A stretch of 64,000 nucleotides of DNA from Sporomusa termitida (GCF_007641255.1 NZ_CP036259.1:4342501-4406500), one strand, 5' to 3'. Numbered from the stretch's first letter, positions 23,581 through 32,455 are shown. Notes: generated from the sequence alone by a model not told the origin. Translations and numbers: made by a program.

Positions 23581-26500
23581 AAAGTGCTTGTAATCGGCAA
23601 AGGCGTTCCAGCTGCCCGGCTTGTCCGTGTCGCTGCGGCCGATATCCACCCGGGCTACCCAGAACCGCGGCGTCCCGCCCGCTTCCCGGCCGGCCAGCGT
23701 AAAGTCCGACGTGCCCGCCGTATGGTTATAGAGCGTGTTGCCATTCATGAACCGGCCGAAATCCGTCAGGTTCCGTCCCGTGTCATAGGAGAAGGTGATT
23801 TGATCACTGAGCTTCCACTTGGCCCCCACGCCGACGACATTGGCCAGCTGGTCAAAGCTGAATACGTCATTGGCATCGCCATTGGCCACCGCGATGCTGT
23901 GCTGCTTGTCATTGACCGAGCGCAGATACCAGGCCTGAATGCCCAGATGATCGCTGAGCTGCTGTCTGGCCTGGACAAACGCGGCATTATGGATCGCCGG
24001 GATCCGGTCCTGGACCAGGACGGTGCCCAGTACCGGGAGCGCTTCGCCCAGCTGTTCCAGTAACTGCAGAGGCAGAGAACTGTCGTCCTCCGGCTGCCAC
24101 ACGTCCGCTCTTTGATATCCGGCCAGTTGATTTAAAATAAGATAACCCAATCTTCCTATGGAAGGGCCAGCGGCGACCCCATCGACAGCGACGCCACTGT
24201 TGGGAGAAGTTCGTTTCCACGAGTCTACCTGTTTCCAGGAATTCTCGGTATCCCAGAAGGACGTAACGGCCATGGCCTTTGCTTCTTCCTTCGTAAGGGT
24301 GATAAAATCGCTGGCACTGACTTGATCCATGGGGATCACACTTTCCGTGCCCATAGGCTGCAGCACCTGATCGCCCGTGTACTTGCCATAGCCCAGGAAG
24401 GTGCTTTCGAAAGTATACTTTCCTGCCGACAGCAGAAACGAGTTGTTGTTGGACACATTGACTGACGCTGTACCATTTGTCTCCAACCCTGCTTCGATTT
24501 TATTCCAGATATTTTCCGCAGTCTGTTCCAATACTTCCTGATTAAACAAGTCTGCATAGGGAATTTTCGTTGCTTCAGAAGTAGAAACACTCCCACTTAC
24601 CGGGGCAATGTATTCGCCCACCAGTTCTCCCGCTTCATTGGTAACAGTAACTTTTTTCCAGGCAAAAGTGTTGACATCACTAAAAGTATAGCTCTTAGAT
24701 GTAATGGAATCGTACGCTGCCGGATCATCCTGTTTGACGACCTCCAGGTATTGCGTGATAAGCTGCTGCTGCTCCTCCGGGCTGGACGTTTGGAGCAGTT
24801 TCTGGTACAGTCCCTGATAGCCGTCCACAGTAACGCTCTTATCAGTGAAAACACCGTCCCAGGTTTCCGGGAAGGAACCATTGTAGCCCAGCCATTCCGC
24901 CTTCGTCGGCGCCCGCAAGAAGACCTGCCGCGTCGCATGGGTATAAGCCGAATCGGTAATGCCGGTGCTATGGCTGAAATCGCCATAGCCGATCCGGACC
25001 TGCGTCTGCTTGTTCGTCCACACGGCCCGGCCCCCATCGTATTCCTGGCCGAACCAGTAGCCCGTAACCCCCAGCGGTTCCGTCAGCCGGCCGGCCGTGA
25101 AGTCCCATTTTTTCACATTCTGCGTGATTTCCGCTTTTTCCAGCCGCTGCTCGTTCAGGCCTTGGGAGCCGGCTAGATCATAAGCTGTATCCACACCGCT
25201 CATGCCGCCGGCACTGCCCAGAATGGTGACATTCGTGTTATCGCCAATGCGGGCGTCAATACCGACACGCAGACGCTGTTCAAAGCCATGTCCTGCTTTT
25301 TCCAGGATATTCTTGGCGGCATCGCCCACGCTGGAGACCGCCGTTACGCGCACTTCCGGTTTATCCTTACCGGCATAGGCATTCCAGCGGGCCTGATAGT
25401 CGCCGATCAGCTCTACGCCTTCTTGTTTATTTACGTCAAACGGCCGGTCGATAAACCAGTTCTCCGCTTCCTTCGTTGCTGCCGTTGTGTCTGTTGCCGC
25501 GCTGTCTGTTTGTTGGGCCGCTGCCTTCCTGCTGTCTTTGTCGGCGCCGAACCTCATATTCAGGCCAATTTTATAAACCCGTTCCTGGAAGGCCCGGTCG
25601 TCATCGCGATGATTAAACAAGTTGTCAATGCCGAAGTAGGCCATTGAGTCTTTGGACAAATCTTTTTGGACCAGGAAATTCCAGAGACCGAAGGTTTTCT
25701 TTTCATAGGTCTGGTTGCCGCCTTCGGCAAAGTTATATTTCACCTCACCGTTTTCGTCATAGGTCAGGTAATTGCCGTTATTGGCAATGCTGTTGCTGTC
25801 CAGCATATTGATATAATAATTGCCCCAGAGGGAGGAGCGCCAGCCGCCCTTCCGGTTTTCATAGGTGACGCCGATATCGACCTTGTGCTGCGGCTTGTCC
25901 AGCAGCTGCCGCGGCATATCGGGATCGCTTTTATTCAAGGCATGGAGATAGGTATAGCCCAGCTTCCCGGTCCAGTGCTCGTCAAACTTCTGTGACACCT
26001 CGGCTTCCGCGCCGGTGATTTCCGCCTTGCCGATATTCCTGAAGCTGTAGATCATATCCGGCGGCGTTACCCATTTCCAACCCGTTTCGCTAGGATAAAA
26101 ATCCATCAAATAGCCGGTGAAGTAGGTTGTCATGTAATTATCGATGCGATTGTGGAATACATTGAGCCGGGCCGCCGTGTTCCGGTGTTCGCCTTCAATG
26201 CCGATATCGAAATTGAGGGATTTTTCCGGCTTGAGGTCCGGGTTGCCGAGAAAGTAATAGCCCAGCCTGCCTACGCCGAATCCGGCCGGCATGCCGGCAT
26301 ACATTTCCCAGTTGTAGTAGAGTTCGCCCATGCCCGGTTCGGTATAACCGGTGCCAAGGTTGGCCTTGAACCGCCGGTGGGCATTGCCGTTGATCTGATG
26401 CGTCAGCCCCATATTAAAGGTCGCGTTCGTGCCAAACAGGTCGCTGTGATCGACGCGCAGGATCGGTGCCAGGATCGTATCGTTATTGAGCTGCCATGTA

Positions 26501-28134
26501 TCCTGAAGAAAAAAGTTCTCTTTCCTGATTTCGGCCTTCCCTACAGTCTGCCGGTTCGTTCTGGCGTTAAATTCCTCTTTAAACGTTTTCCCATTATAGG
26601 TTACAACGCCCGTATAATACCTTTGTACGGCTAAACTGGTAGAGCCTAAGGATGGGTTTTCCGCTTTAAGTTGCGCCTCAAACTTCAAGTAATTTTCTTT
26701 TACGTCATCCGGCATATTGCGTGTGTTATAACTGGAACCACCGTACTTTATAAAGTCTTCATAGGTATAGGCCGGAATAATGTTTTTTCCATTTTCATCG
26801 CGCAGGCCATACCATTCATAGTCCTGGTCATAGTAGGGCACGCCGGCATCATTGCGCGCCATCTCGTAATCATGCACTTCAGAGGAGGGCGCCCCCGTGC
26901 CGCCTTTGGTGTACAGGTTCTTGTCATAGTCCCAGGGGTCGATATAGCGCGTATAGGTGTCCGGCGCATTTTTCAGCCGGCTTCCTTCCCCCTTTTCCTT
27001 GGTATAGCCAAAGCCATAGGTCAGTAAATGCTCGTCATTGACCTGCGTATTGGCCGACAGCTTGATATCCAGCTGGTTATGGTTGATGTCATCGATGTAG
27101 TTTAACGTATTCTTGCCTTCATATTTCGATTCGCCAAAGGTAGAGGTCAGCGTAAGGTCGTCTTGATTCAGCTTCGCGTAGTTGACATCCACCTGCCAGT
27201 CCGTACTGCCGCCATTGTTCCCGCTATAAGCCAGCCGGTAGGTATTGCGGTCCATGGTCCGTTTGAACTGCTGCCGCGGCTCCATGCCGGAGTCCGAATG
27301 CTTGACATACCGCTCCAGATCCTCATTGATCCGGTCAAAATTGAATTCGAGCTTGTTCCGGTCATCGATCTCATAGCTGCCGATCAAGCCGATATTCTTG
27401 ATATCGCCGTAGTACCGCAGGGAGTTCCGGAAATTCTCGCCATTGCCCAGTCCGCCGTAAGACGTTGTCCCATAGACCGGCATAACATCCCGCACACTTC
27501 CATATAAGCCCAAACGGAAATTTCCCACTGCGCCTGTATCGGCGCGCAGAAAGATATTCTGATACGGGAATAGATCCCCGTCGCCGCGGCTCCGCCGGCC
27601 TTCGGCATTAAACTGCAGCGAGGGTTCGGCCCCGGCTTTTTTCGTGATAATATTGACCACCCCGCCGATCGCGTCGGCGCCGTACTTCGCTGATGCCGCG
27701 CCCCGGATGATTTCGATGCGCTCCACATTCTCCGTCCCCAGCCGCATGACCTCGTCGGCCGCGCCCTGGTATTTGGCAAAGTCGCCCATGACGGGCTGGC
27801 CGTCCACTAAGATCAGCGTATGCCGCGGTTCGGCGCCCCGGATCGAAACGCCGACCCGTCCCATCGCGTCTACCGTTCGGGTTACGCCGGTTTCATCGAA
27901 GATGATGTCTTCGACGCTTTTGGCCTGTTTGCGCTCAATATCCTCCTTGGTGATGATGGTGGTGCTTTGGGATTCGTATTTGGCTTCCTCCCTGGCGGCG
28001 TCCGCCTCGACGACGATATCCCGTGTTTTGGCGGTGTCCTCGGCCGCCAGTGTCACGCCCCCGCTCCACAGGGCAAAAATATTGGCCGTCAACAAGGCGG
28101 CGACTGCGCAGCGGGCCCTGCTTTTTTTATTCAA
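23350..28134 (-). CDS. TonB-dependent receptor fused to a porin-like second barrel (TBDR2)
   Basis: A 1594-residue paralog of TBDR1 with the same order: signal peptide, RDIVVEA TonB box, plug with GADAIGGVVNIITKK, barrel to about residue 860 (RVYKIGLNMRFG), Ala/Thr/Asp linker, and a second OmpM-like barrel to the C-terminal TRRF. Long stretches are the same in both (LEKAEITQNVKKWDFTAGRL), whereas the extracellular-type loops and the 280-residue insert in barrel 2 differ strongly. I use TTG 28134 behind GGGGGGAATCATC, the position matching TBDR1, not the ATG at 28212, which lies in the tonB remnant. It has its own promoter and leader (copy C), and its 3' end is supplied by the IS target duplication. 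Confidence 0.9.
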   Translation of the reverse strand: MNKKSRARCAVAALLTANIFALWSGGVTLAAEDTAKTRDIVVEADAAREEAKYESQSTTIITKEDIERKQAKSVEDIIFDETGVTRTVDAMGRVGVSIRGAEPRHTLILVDGQPVMGDFAKYQGAADEVMRLGTENVERIEIIRGAASAKYGADAIGGVVNIITKKAGAEPSLQFNAEGRRSRGDGDLFPYQNIFLRADTGAVGNFRLGLYGSVRDVMPVYGTTSYGGLGNGENFRNSLRYYGDIKNIGLIGSYEIDDRNKLEFNFDRINEDLERYVKHSDSGMEPRQQFKRTMDRNTYRLAYSGNNGGSTDWQVDVNYAKLNQDDLTLTSTFGESKYEGKNTLNYIDDINHNQLDIKLSANTQVNDEHLLTYGFGYTKEKGEGSRLKNAPDTYTRYIDPWDYDKNLYTKGGTGAPSSEVHDYEMARNDAGVPYYDQDYEWYGLRDENGKNIIPAYTYEDFIKYGGSSYNTRNMPDDVKENYLKFEAQLKAENPSLGSTSLAVQRYYTGVVTYNGKTFKEEFNARTNRQTVGKAEIRKENFFLQDTWQLNNDTILAPILRVDHSDLFGTNATFNMGLTHQINGNAHRRFKANLGTGYTEPGMGELYYNWEMYAGMPAGFGVGRLGYYFLGNPDLKPEKSLNFDIGIEGEHRNTAARLNVFHNRIDNYMTTYFTGYLMDFYPSETGWKWVTPPDMIYSFRNIGKAEITGAEAEVSQKFDEHWTGKLGYTYLHALNKSDPDMPRQLLDKPQHKVDIGVTYENRKGGWRSSLWGNYYINMLDSNSIANNGNYLTYDENGEVKYNFAEGGNQTYEKKTFGLWNFLVQKDLSKDSMAYFGIDNLFNHRDDDRAFQERVYKIGLNMRFGADKDSRKAAAQQTDSAATDTTAATKEAENWFIDRPFDVNKQEGVELIGDYQARWNAYAGKDKPEVRVTAVSSVGDAAKNILEKAGHGFEQRLRVGIDARIGDNTNVTILGSAGGMSGVDTAYDLAGSQGLNEQRLEKAEITQNVKKWDFTAGRLTEPLGVTGYWFGQEYDGGRAVWTNKQTQVRIGYGDFSHSTGITDSAYTHATRQVFLRAPTKAEWLGYNGSFPETWDGVFTDKSVTVDGYQGLYQKLLQTSSPEEQQQLITQYLEVVKQDDPAAYDSITSKSYTFSDVNTFAWKKVTVTNEAGELVGEYIAPVSGSVSTSEATKIPYADLFNQEVLEQTAENIWNKIEAGLETNGTASVNVSNNNSFLLSAGKYTFESTFLGYGKYTGDQVLQPMGTESVIPMDQVSASDFITLTKEEAKAMAVTSFWDTENSWKQVDSWKRTSPNSGVAVDGVAAGPSIGRLGYLILNQLAGYQRADVWQPEDDSSLPLQLLEQLGEALPVLGTVLVQDRIPAIHNAAFVQARQQLSDHLGIQAWYLRSVNDKQHSIAVANGDANDVFSFDQLANVVGVGAKWKLSDQITFSYDTGRNLTDFGRFMNGNTLYNHTAGTSDFTLAGREAGGTPRFWVARVDIGRSDTDKPGSWNAFADYKHFEHGSFFGGNGTEGVPDRYLDGIRSFTLGAGYVPAKDFLLEAFYTFDAKGTGKRDTLYGAENFKLGDYTRVQLTRRF

Positions 28135-28225
28135 GATGATTCCCCCCTGATTCCTTAAACTTTTCTCTTGGTTCCGGCCATTCAGGCTGCGGCCGGCGGG
28201 CGTTGAGCTCATAATTTAAATTACT

Positions 28226-28315
28226 TTAACCCAAAATGGACGGCGGTTGCACTGCCGGCGCCCGCGGAAAACCGCCTTTGTGAAATAAATGAAGCAAATA
28301 GATAAATCCGTCCAC
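28226..28315 (-). pseudogene. exbB-tonB deletion scar upstream of TBDR2
   Basis: A 30-codon relic. It begins with the GTG start and first 16 codons of exbB (one residue changed: MDGFIYLLHLFHKGGF) and then jumps, out of frame, into sequence that matches the last codons of tonB (28226-28253 against 18968-19000). This is what remains if the exbB-exbD-tonB genes were deleted from a duplicated leader-exbB-exbD-tonB-receptor unit, leaving leader and receptor. Confidence 0.75.
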
Positions 28316-28388
28316 TGTCTACACCTCTGCTATTATTGAATTAGGAAACGCCAAACAGCAACCCACTACCCAAAATTTAACAGCCGGC

Positions 28389-28511
28389 AAAAAGAAAAAC
28401 CCCGCGCGTAATATACTTACGCAACGGAGCTCCCAGCTCTCTTTTTACACTCTGCTCTCACCTGCTTTAATCGTCAGGCCGGCAGGGCATTACTATTTTT
28501 AATTAGTGCTT
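28389..28511 (-). promoter_or_regulatory. Leader RNA copy C with intrinsic terminator
   Basis: Third copy, ahead of TBDR2. The small hairpin GAGCT-GGG-AGCTC and the terminator (CTCCG-TT-GCGTAA with TTACGC-G-CGGGG, 28429-28400, then a U-tract) are kept, with a G-U pair in the terminator base. The outer stem is weaker and the inner hairpin is CCTG/CAGG with a larger loop. Sequence beyond the terminator, down to the exbB relic, also matches the copy B region. Confidence 0.75.
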
Positions 28512-28540
28512 ATTATACTCGCAGTGAGAATCATTGTCAA
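28512..28540 (-). promoter_or_regulatory. Sigma-A promoter with Fur-like box (unit C)
   Basis: TTGACA, 17-bp spacer with ATGATTCTCACT, TATAAT on the minus strand, as in units A and B. It drives TBDR2. Confidence 0.85.
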
Positions 28541-28592
28541 TAGTTATTTAAATTGAGTATTGACAGGCTTGCTGCTAATCAGTTAGTATAAT

Positions 28593-28615
28593 TAATGATA
28601 ATAATTATCATTAAA
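28593..28615. promoter_or_regulatory. Fur-box-like palindrome
   Basis: TAATGATAATAATTATCATT is close to the classic Fur consensus of alternating GATAAT/ATTATC hexamers. It lies between the divergent TBDR2 promoter and the DUF454 gene and probably controls the latter. Confidence 0.75.
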
Positions 28616-28657
28616 CAAACAATTCGCTTATAGTATTCCGCGACAGGGAGGAACCAA

Positions 28658-29017
28658 GTGAAAACTGTCTATGTTGGCTTAGGGCTGTTGTTTCTGGGTC
28701 TGGGCGTAATCGGAATCATGCTCCCTTTACTGCCTACGGTCCCGTTTTTGCTGCTGGCATCGATTTGCTTTGCCAAGGGATCGCGCCGGTTTTACGCCTG
28801 GTTTACCTCAACAGCCATCTATCGCAACCACTTGCAGGATTTGGAAGAGAATTGGTCAATGCCGCTAAAATCAAAGATTGGCATCCTTACCATTTCTACG
28901 CTCATGATGAGCTTGCCTTTTTTTATAGTCGACAACAGGCTTGTGCACCTATTCCTGCTCATCCTGCTGGCTGTCAAATACTATGTTTTCCTCGTTAAGA
29001 TCAAAACAACCAAATAG
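28658..29017 (+). CDS. DUF454 (YbaN-like) inner-membrane protein
   Basis: A 119-residue membrane protein with three or four hydrophobic segments. The family element LLPTVPFLLLASICFAKGSRRF at residues 25-46 marks DUF454/YbaN. GTG start behind AGGGAGGAACCAA. The function of the family is unknown; members often sit next to iron or heme genes, as here, directly behind a Fur-like palindrome and divergent from TBDR2. Confidence 0.85.
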   Translation: MKTVYVGLGLLFLGLGVIGIMLPLLPTVPFLLLASICFAKGSRRFYAWFTSTAIYRNHLQDLEENWSMPLKSKIGILTISTLMMSLPFFIVDNRLVHLFLLILLAVKYYVFLVKIKTTK

Positions 29018-29181
29018 CTGCACAACAGGGGCCGTTTTTTTTTTCGGCTGGACCTCCCGCGGTTCAGTCAGGCCAATAGCGGCCGCCAGACCGGAATACC
29101 TACGGTGACGGGGACGGCTTGCCAGCTCCCGCCAATCCGTGGCGTACCTGCTGCTGGTACGTGCATCCGGCAGGAAAAGAG

Positions 29182-29574
29182 TTAGCTAAGTGAAACAAGA
29201 GAGGGTTTTTCAGCCGGGTTGCTTGCTCCCGGCTTATTGTCGTGTTCGTTATAAAATTGTATCCATTGCAATACCTGATCTAAAACGGGGATGAAATTTC
29301 TCCCGATTTCAGTTAATGAATACTCTACTTTGGGCGGTATTTCTTTATATATTTCTCTATGTACGATTCCATCACGCTCAAGTTCTCTTAGCTGTTGGGT
29401 AAGTATCCCTTGGGAAATATCGGGAAGCAATCTATTCAGTTCATTAAATCGTTTCGTTCCATCACTTAAAAACAGCAAAATGACAAATTTCCATTTGCCG
29501 GCGATTAATTTCTGGGCCAACAGCATCTGCTTAACTGTGACCGGACACAGGCCTCTGATGGCTGCTCTGGACAT
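29182..29574 (-). CDS. HxlR-family transcriptional regulator
   Basis: A 130-residue winged-helix regulator. The HxlR pattern is clear: GLCPVTVKQMLLAQKLIAGKW, with the near-N-terminal cysteine often used for redox or electrophile sensing, then LNRLLPDISQGILTQQLREL and the wing VEYSLTEIGRNFIPVLDQV. It is divergent from the heavy-metal protein and siderophore operon, and an AT-rich imperfect palindrome (AGAATACTATATTATTCT at about 29645-29662) in the gap could be its operator. Its target is unknown. Confidence 0.9.
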   Translation of the reverse strand: MSRAAIRGLCPVTVKQMLLAQKLIAGKWKFVILLFLSDGTKRFNELNRLLPDISQGILTQQLRELERDGIVHREIYKEIPPKVEYSLTEIGRNFIPVLDQVLQWIQFYNEHDNKPGASNPAEKPSLVSLS

Positions 29575-29727
29575 ACGAAAAAACCCTCCCGGTACTTTTT
29601 ATATTAGTATATCATATAATTATTGGTACTTGTGGAATAATTGAGAATACTATATTATTCTAATAACACCGGCTTATATAATTTACTGCAATCTGTTTTA
29701 TGAACAAAAGGAATTCAGCTGATTAGC

Positions 29728-29783
29728 AAAGAGCTAAAGGCTAAGTTTATCGTCCGGCGATAACTTAGCCTTTAGCTCTTTTG
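29728..29783. terminator. Long hairpin upstream of the metal-binding protein
   Basis: AAAGAGCTAAAGGCTAAGTT pairs with ACTTAGCCTTTAGCTCTTT around an inner TATCG/CGATA, making a near-perfect stem of more than 20 bp with a short T-run. It lies 23 bp before the next start codon and could be a terminator of incoming transcription or an attenuator. Confidence 0.55.
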
Positions 29784-29806
29784 CTGCAGGGAAGGGAGGT
29801 GTTGTA

Positions 29807-30019
29807 ATGAGTGAGCGAAAAACCGTATTGCATATTGAAGGCATGGCCTGCAACGGCTGCCGGGGGAAAGTCGAAAAAAGACTGGCCGCAATTCCCGGGG
29901 TGACGCATGTCACGGTTGAACTGGCAGCGAAACAGGCAACCATCATTGGCTCGGCTGAGCCGGCTGTAGTTGTGAAGGCCGTAGAAGAACTTGGGTTCAC
30001 GGTCTTATGTGAACTATAG
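29807..30019 (+). CDS. Heavy-metal-associated (HMA) domain mini-protein, CopZ-like
   Basis: A 70-residue single HMA domain with the metal site GMACNGC (C15, C18) and the usual beta-alpha-beta-beta-alpha-beta length. It resembles CopZ/MerP chaperones that carry Cu(I) or other soft metals. ATG behind GGGAGGTG. No metal ATPase is adjacent; the next gene is a siderophore-type receptor, so it may be unrelated to it or co-transcribed (135 bp gap). Confidence 0.9.
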   Translation: MSERKTVLHIEGMACNGCRGKVEKRLAAIPGVTHVTVELAAKQATIIGSAEPAVVVKAVEELGFTVLCEL

Positions 30020-30154
30020 GGCAATCAGCGCTTGGCTAACGGGCAGGTAGTGTTGCTGCCGCCTGCGGGCAGAGGACAAGGCTGGCCTAGGCAAAAACGG
30101 GCAGCTGGCGGCAGTAAAACCGGTGTGTTTATCGTTAGGGAAAGGGGTAGAAAA

Positions 30155-32353
30155 ATGAGGCGAAAACAGGCGAAACTGTTGTTTTATGGTACGTTAACGA
30201 TTGCTTTGTCACTGGGGCCGCAAGGGCTAGCCCTGGCGGCAGAGGCTGCGGGGCTGCAGGCTGAACATCAGGTTGATGAGGCTGAGCCGGTGCCGATGAC
30301 GGAATTGGAAGTTGAGGAAAAAAGAAAGCAGGAACTGGCCCTTGGTCAGCCGCCTGACGCGGAAGGTATAACCAATTATGTGGTCACCCGCAGTTCCACC
30401 GGCAGCAAAACAGAGGCGGAAACGAAGGATATCCCCCAGACGATTACCGCAATCGGGCAGAAAGTCATTGCGGAGCAGCACGCTCATACAGTGGCCGCAG
30501 TACTGTCAAATGTCGCCGGTGTGAATACGGGTACTGGGGTGTGGAATCCCCATGACAATTTAAATCCGTCCTTCTCTATTCGCGGTTTTGAAGCCAATAA
30601 CTATTATTATGACGGTTTGTACGATCCGTTAGGTGTCGGCGGCTGGACCGGCAACCTGGATCGCGTGGAAGTGCTGAAGGGGCCCAGTTCATTGTTTTTT
30701 GGCGAGCTGCAGCCCGGCGGGGTTATTAATTATATTACCAAAAAACCTGTAACGGAGGAAACCTATTCCCTCGGGCTGGAGTATGGTTCCCGGGGCAGCA
30801 GAAGCGTAAATTTGGATGCCTCCGTTCCGCTTACACAGGATGGCAAATGGTTGTCGCGGACGATTATTTCGACAGACCGCCTGGCGCAATTTCAAAAAGA
30901 TGTCAACAATAAGCATTTCAATGGCAGTCTGATTGTGCAGGGCCAGCCGCGCAGCGATACTACCTATACGTTCGAGGCCCAGTATAATCATTACGATATT
31001 GCCGGCGGCTATACCGGCAGTTTGCCCGTTATCGGCACCATTGCCGCGCCGTACGGCCTCGTCCCCTATGACGCAAATTATTATGATCCCAGCCAGCGTC
31101 ATTATTTTATCGGGCGGGCGCTCAATGCCAGGGTGGATCACCAGTTGAATGATATTTGGACAATTACTTCGGCGCTGCGCTACAGCAGCACCCACAATGA
31201 CCGGAGTTACATCGGCGATGAAAGCTGGGTTGACGGCGATTATACGAGCGGAAAAATTGCATCTTATTATAGCTGGAATATTTTTAAAGCCGACGCTTAT
31301 GCGTGGGATACCACCGCCAATGCCAAATTTACGGCGGGAGGAGTAGATCACCATGTGGCCCTGGGATATGAATGGTCCCGGTACAAGCAAACCTGGCCAA
31401 TATCGGCCGACGCAGAGCTTACCCCGGTGGATTACCTCAATCCGGTATTTGCTCCGCGGCCTGCGGTGGAGGCAAGCCCCTGGCGCTCAACGTCCAGGTA
31501 CCGGCACAGCGTCTATGTGTCGGATACAGCCGCTGTTTCCAACCGGCTGAAGGTCGCCGGCGGAATCAGCCATTCATCCTATACGGAGACCGTTGACGGC
31601 AGTGGCGGCAGTGCATCGGCCACGACCTACCGCATCGGCTCAACCTATGAGTCGGCACCCGGGCTGACCTGGTTTATTGGCTATGGTACATCGTTTGATT
31701 ATAACGCGTCACGAAACATCAGCGTTGGCGGACAAATTATCGGCGTGCAAGCCTTCCAACCGAAAAAAGGCCGCCAGCTGGAAGGCGGCGTCAAATACAA
31801 TATTAGCGATCAGGCCAGTATGACTTTGTCCCGTTACAACATCCAACAGACAAACATCATTGTCAATCTGGGAACTACTGCCAATACTGATTACCAGTTA
31901 ATTGGCGAACAGGAGAGCCGGGGCTATGAACTGGATCTTAGCTACCAGCTGCAACCGGGCTGGAATTTGTTGGCGGCATATGCCAAAAATGATTCAACGG
32001 TGACCAGGAATCCGCAGCGTCCGGCCTGGGTTGGCAAACAGTTCGTGGCCGTGCCCAGGCAAACATTCAAATTGTGGTCAACTTACGAAATACAGGCCGG
32101 CGCCTGGAAGGGCCTGGGCTTCGGCGGCGGTATAACCCATGTGAGCAAACGGCCTTTCAACAATCTTAACACAATCTGGGTTCCCGGCTACAACGTTATC
32201 GATGCGGTTGTCTTTTATAAACCCGCTGCCTGGAAATATTCGCTGAATGTATACAACCTGACCAATAAAAAGTATTATGCGGCCCAAACCGGCGTGTCGG
32301 TATATGCAGGTGCACCCCGCAGCTTTACCTTAAGAGCGGAGAGGTCTTTTTGA
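30155..32353 (+). CDS. TonB-dependent siderophore receptor
   Basis: A 732-residue outer-membrane receptor of FhuA/FoxA/PupB type. Signal peptide 1-28; plug with SKTEAETKDIPQTITAIGQK, SIRGFEANNYYYDGLYD, VEVLKGPSSLFFGELQPGGV and INYITKKP; barrel to a C-terminal phenylalanine (LRAERSF). The plug motifs fit hydroxamate-type siderophore receptors, but the ligand cannot be assigned. ATG 30155 behind AAAGGGGTAG; the in-frame extension to 30032 has no signal-like start. First gene of an operon with its own TonB, ExbB, ExbD and an ABC protein. Confidence 0.92.
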   Translation: MRRKQAKLLFYGTLTIALSLGPQGLALAAEAAGLQAEHQVDEAEPVPMTELEVEEKRKQELALGQPPDAEGITNYVVTRSSTGSKTEAETKDIPQTITAIGQKVIAEQHAHTVAAVLSNVAGVNTGTGVWNPHDNLNPSFSIRGFEANNYYYDGLYDPLGVGGWTGNLDRVEVLKGPSSLFFGELQPGGVINYITKKPVTEETYSLGLEYGSRGSRSVNLDASVPLTQDGKWLSRTIISTDRLAQFQKDVNNKHFNGSLIVQGQPRSDTTYTFEAQYNHYDIAGGYTGSLPVIGTIAAPYGLVPYDANYYDPSQRHYFIGRALNARVDHQLNDIWTITSALRYSSTHNDRSYIGDESWVDGDYTSGKIASYYSWNIFKADAYAWDTTANAKFTAGGVDHHVALGYEWSRYKQTWPISADAELTPVDYLNPVFAPRPAVEASPWRSTSRYRHSVYVSDTAAVSNRLKVAGGISHSSYTETVDGSGGSASATTYRIGSTYESAPGLTWFIGYGTSFDYNASRNISVGGQIIGVQAFQPKKGRQLEGGVKYNISDQASMTLSRYNIQQTNIIVNLGTTANTDYQLIGEQESRGYELDLSYQLQPGWNLLAAYAKNDSTVTRNPQRPAWVGKQFVAVPRQTFKLWSTYEIQAGAWKGLGFGGGITHVSKRPFNNLNTIWVPGYNVIDAVVFYKPAAWKYSLNVYNLTNKKYYAAQTGVSVYAGAPRSFTLRAERSF

Positions 32354-32455
32354 TCTTACCCGGCAGGTGCGGGGGGCGATACTCCGCTCCCTGTGATTGC
32401 CGTATCCACAGGCGGTTCATAATCAGAAAATCTTGTAGGATGGAGCAGAAATACA

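Noticed and set aside
28135-28212. Longer N-terminus for TBDR2 beginning at ATG 28212
   Set aside because: The extra residues come from the tonB remnant region, would precede the signal peptide, and the TTG at 28134 has a ribosome-binding site and matches the TBDR1 start.
30032-30154. Longer N-terminus for the siderophore receptor
   Set aside because: The extension is not signal-like and would bury the clear signal peptide that begins at ATG 30155 behind a good ribosome-binding site.
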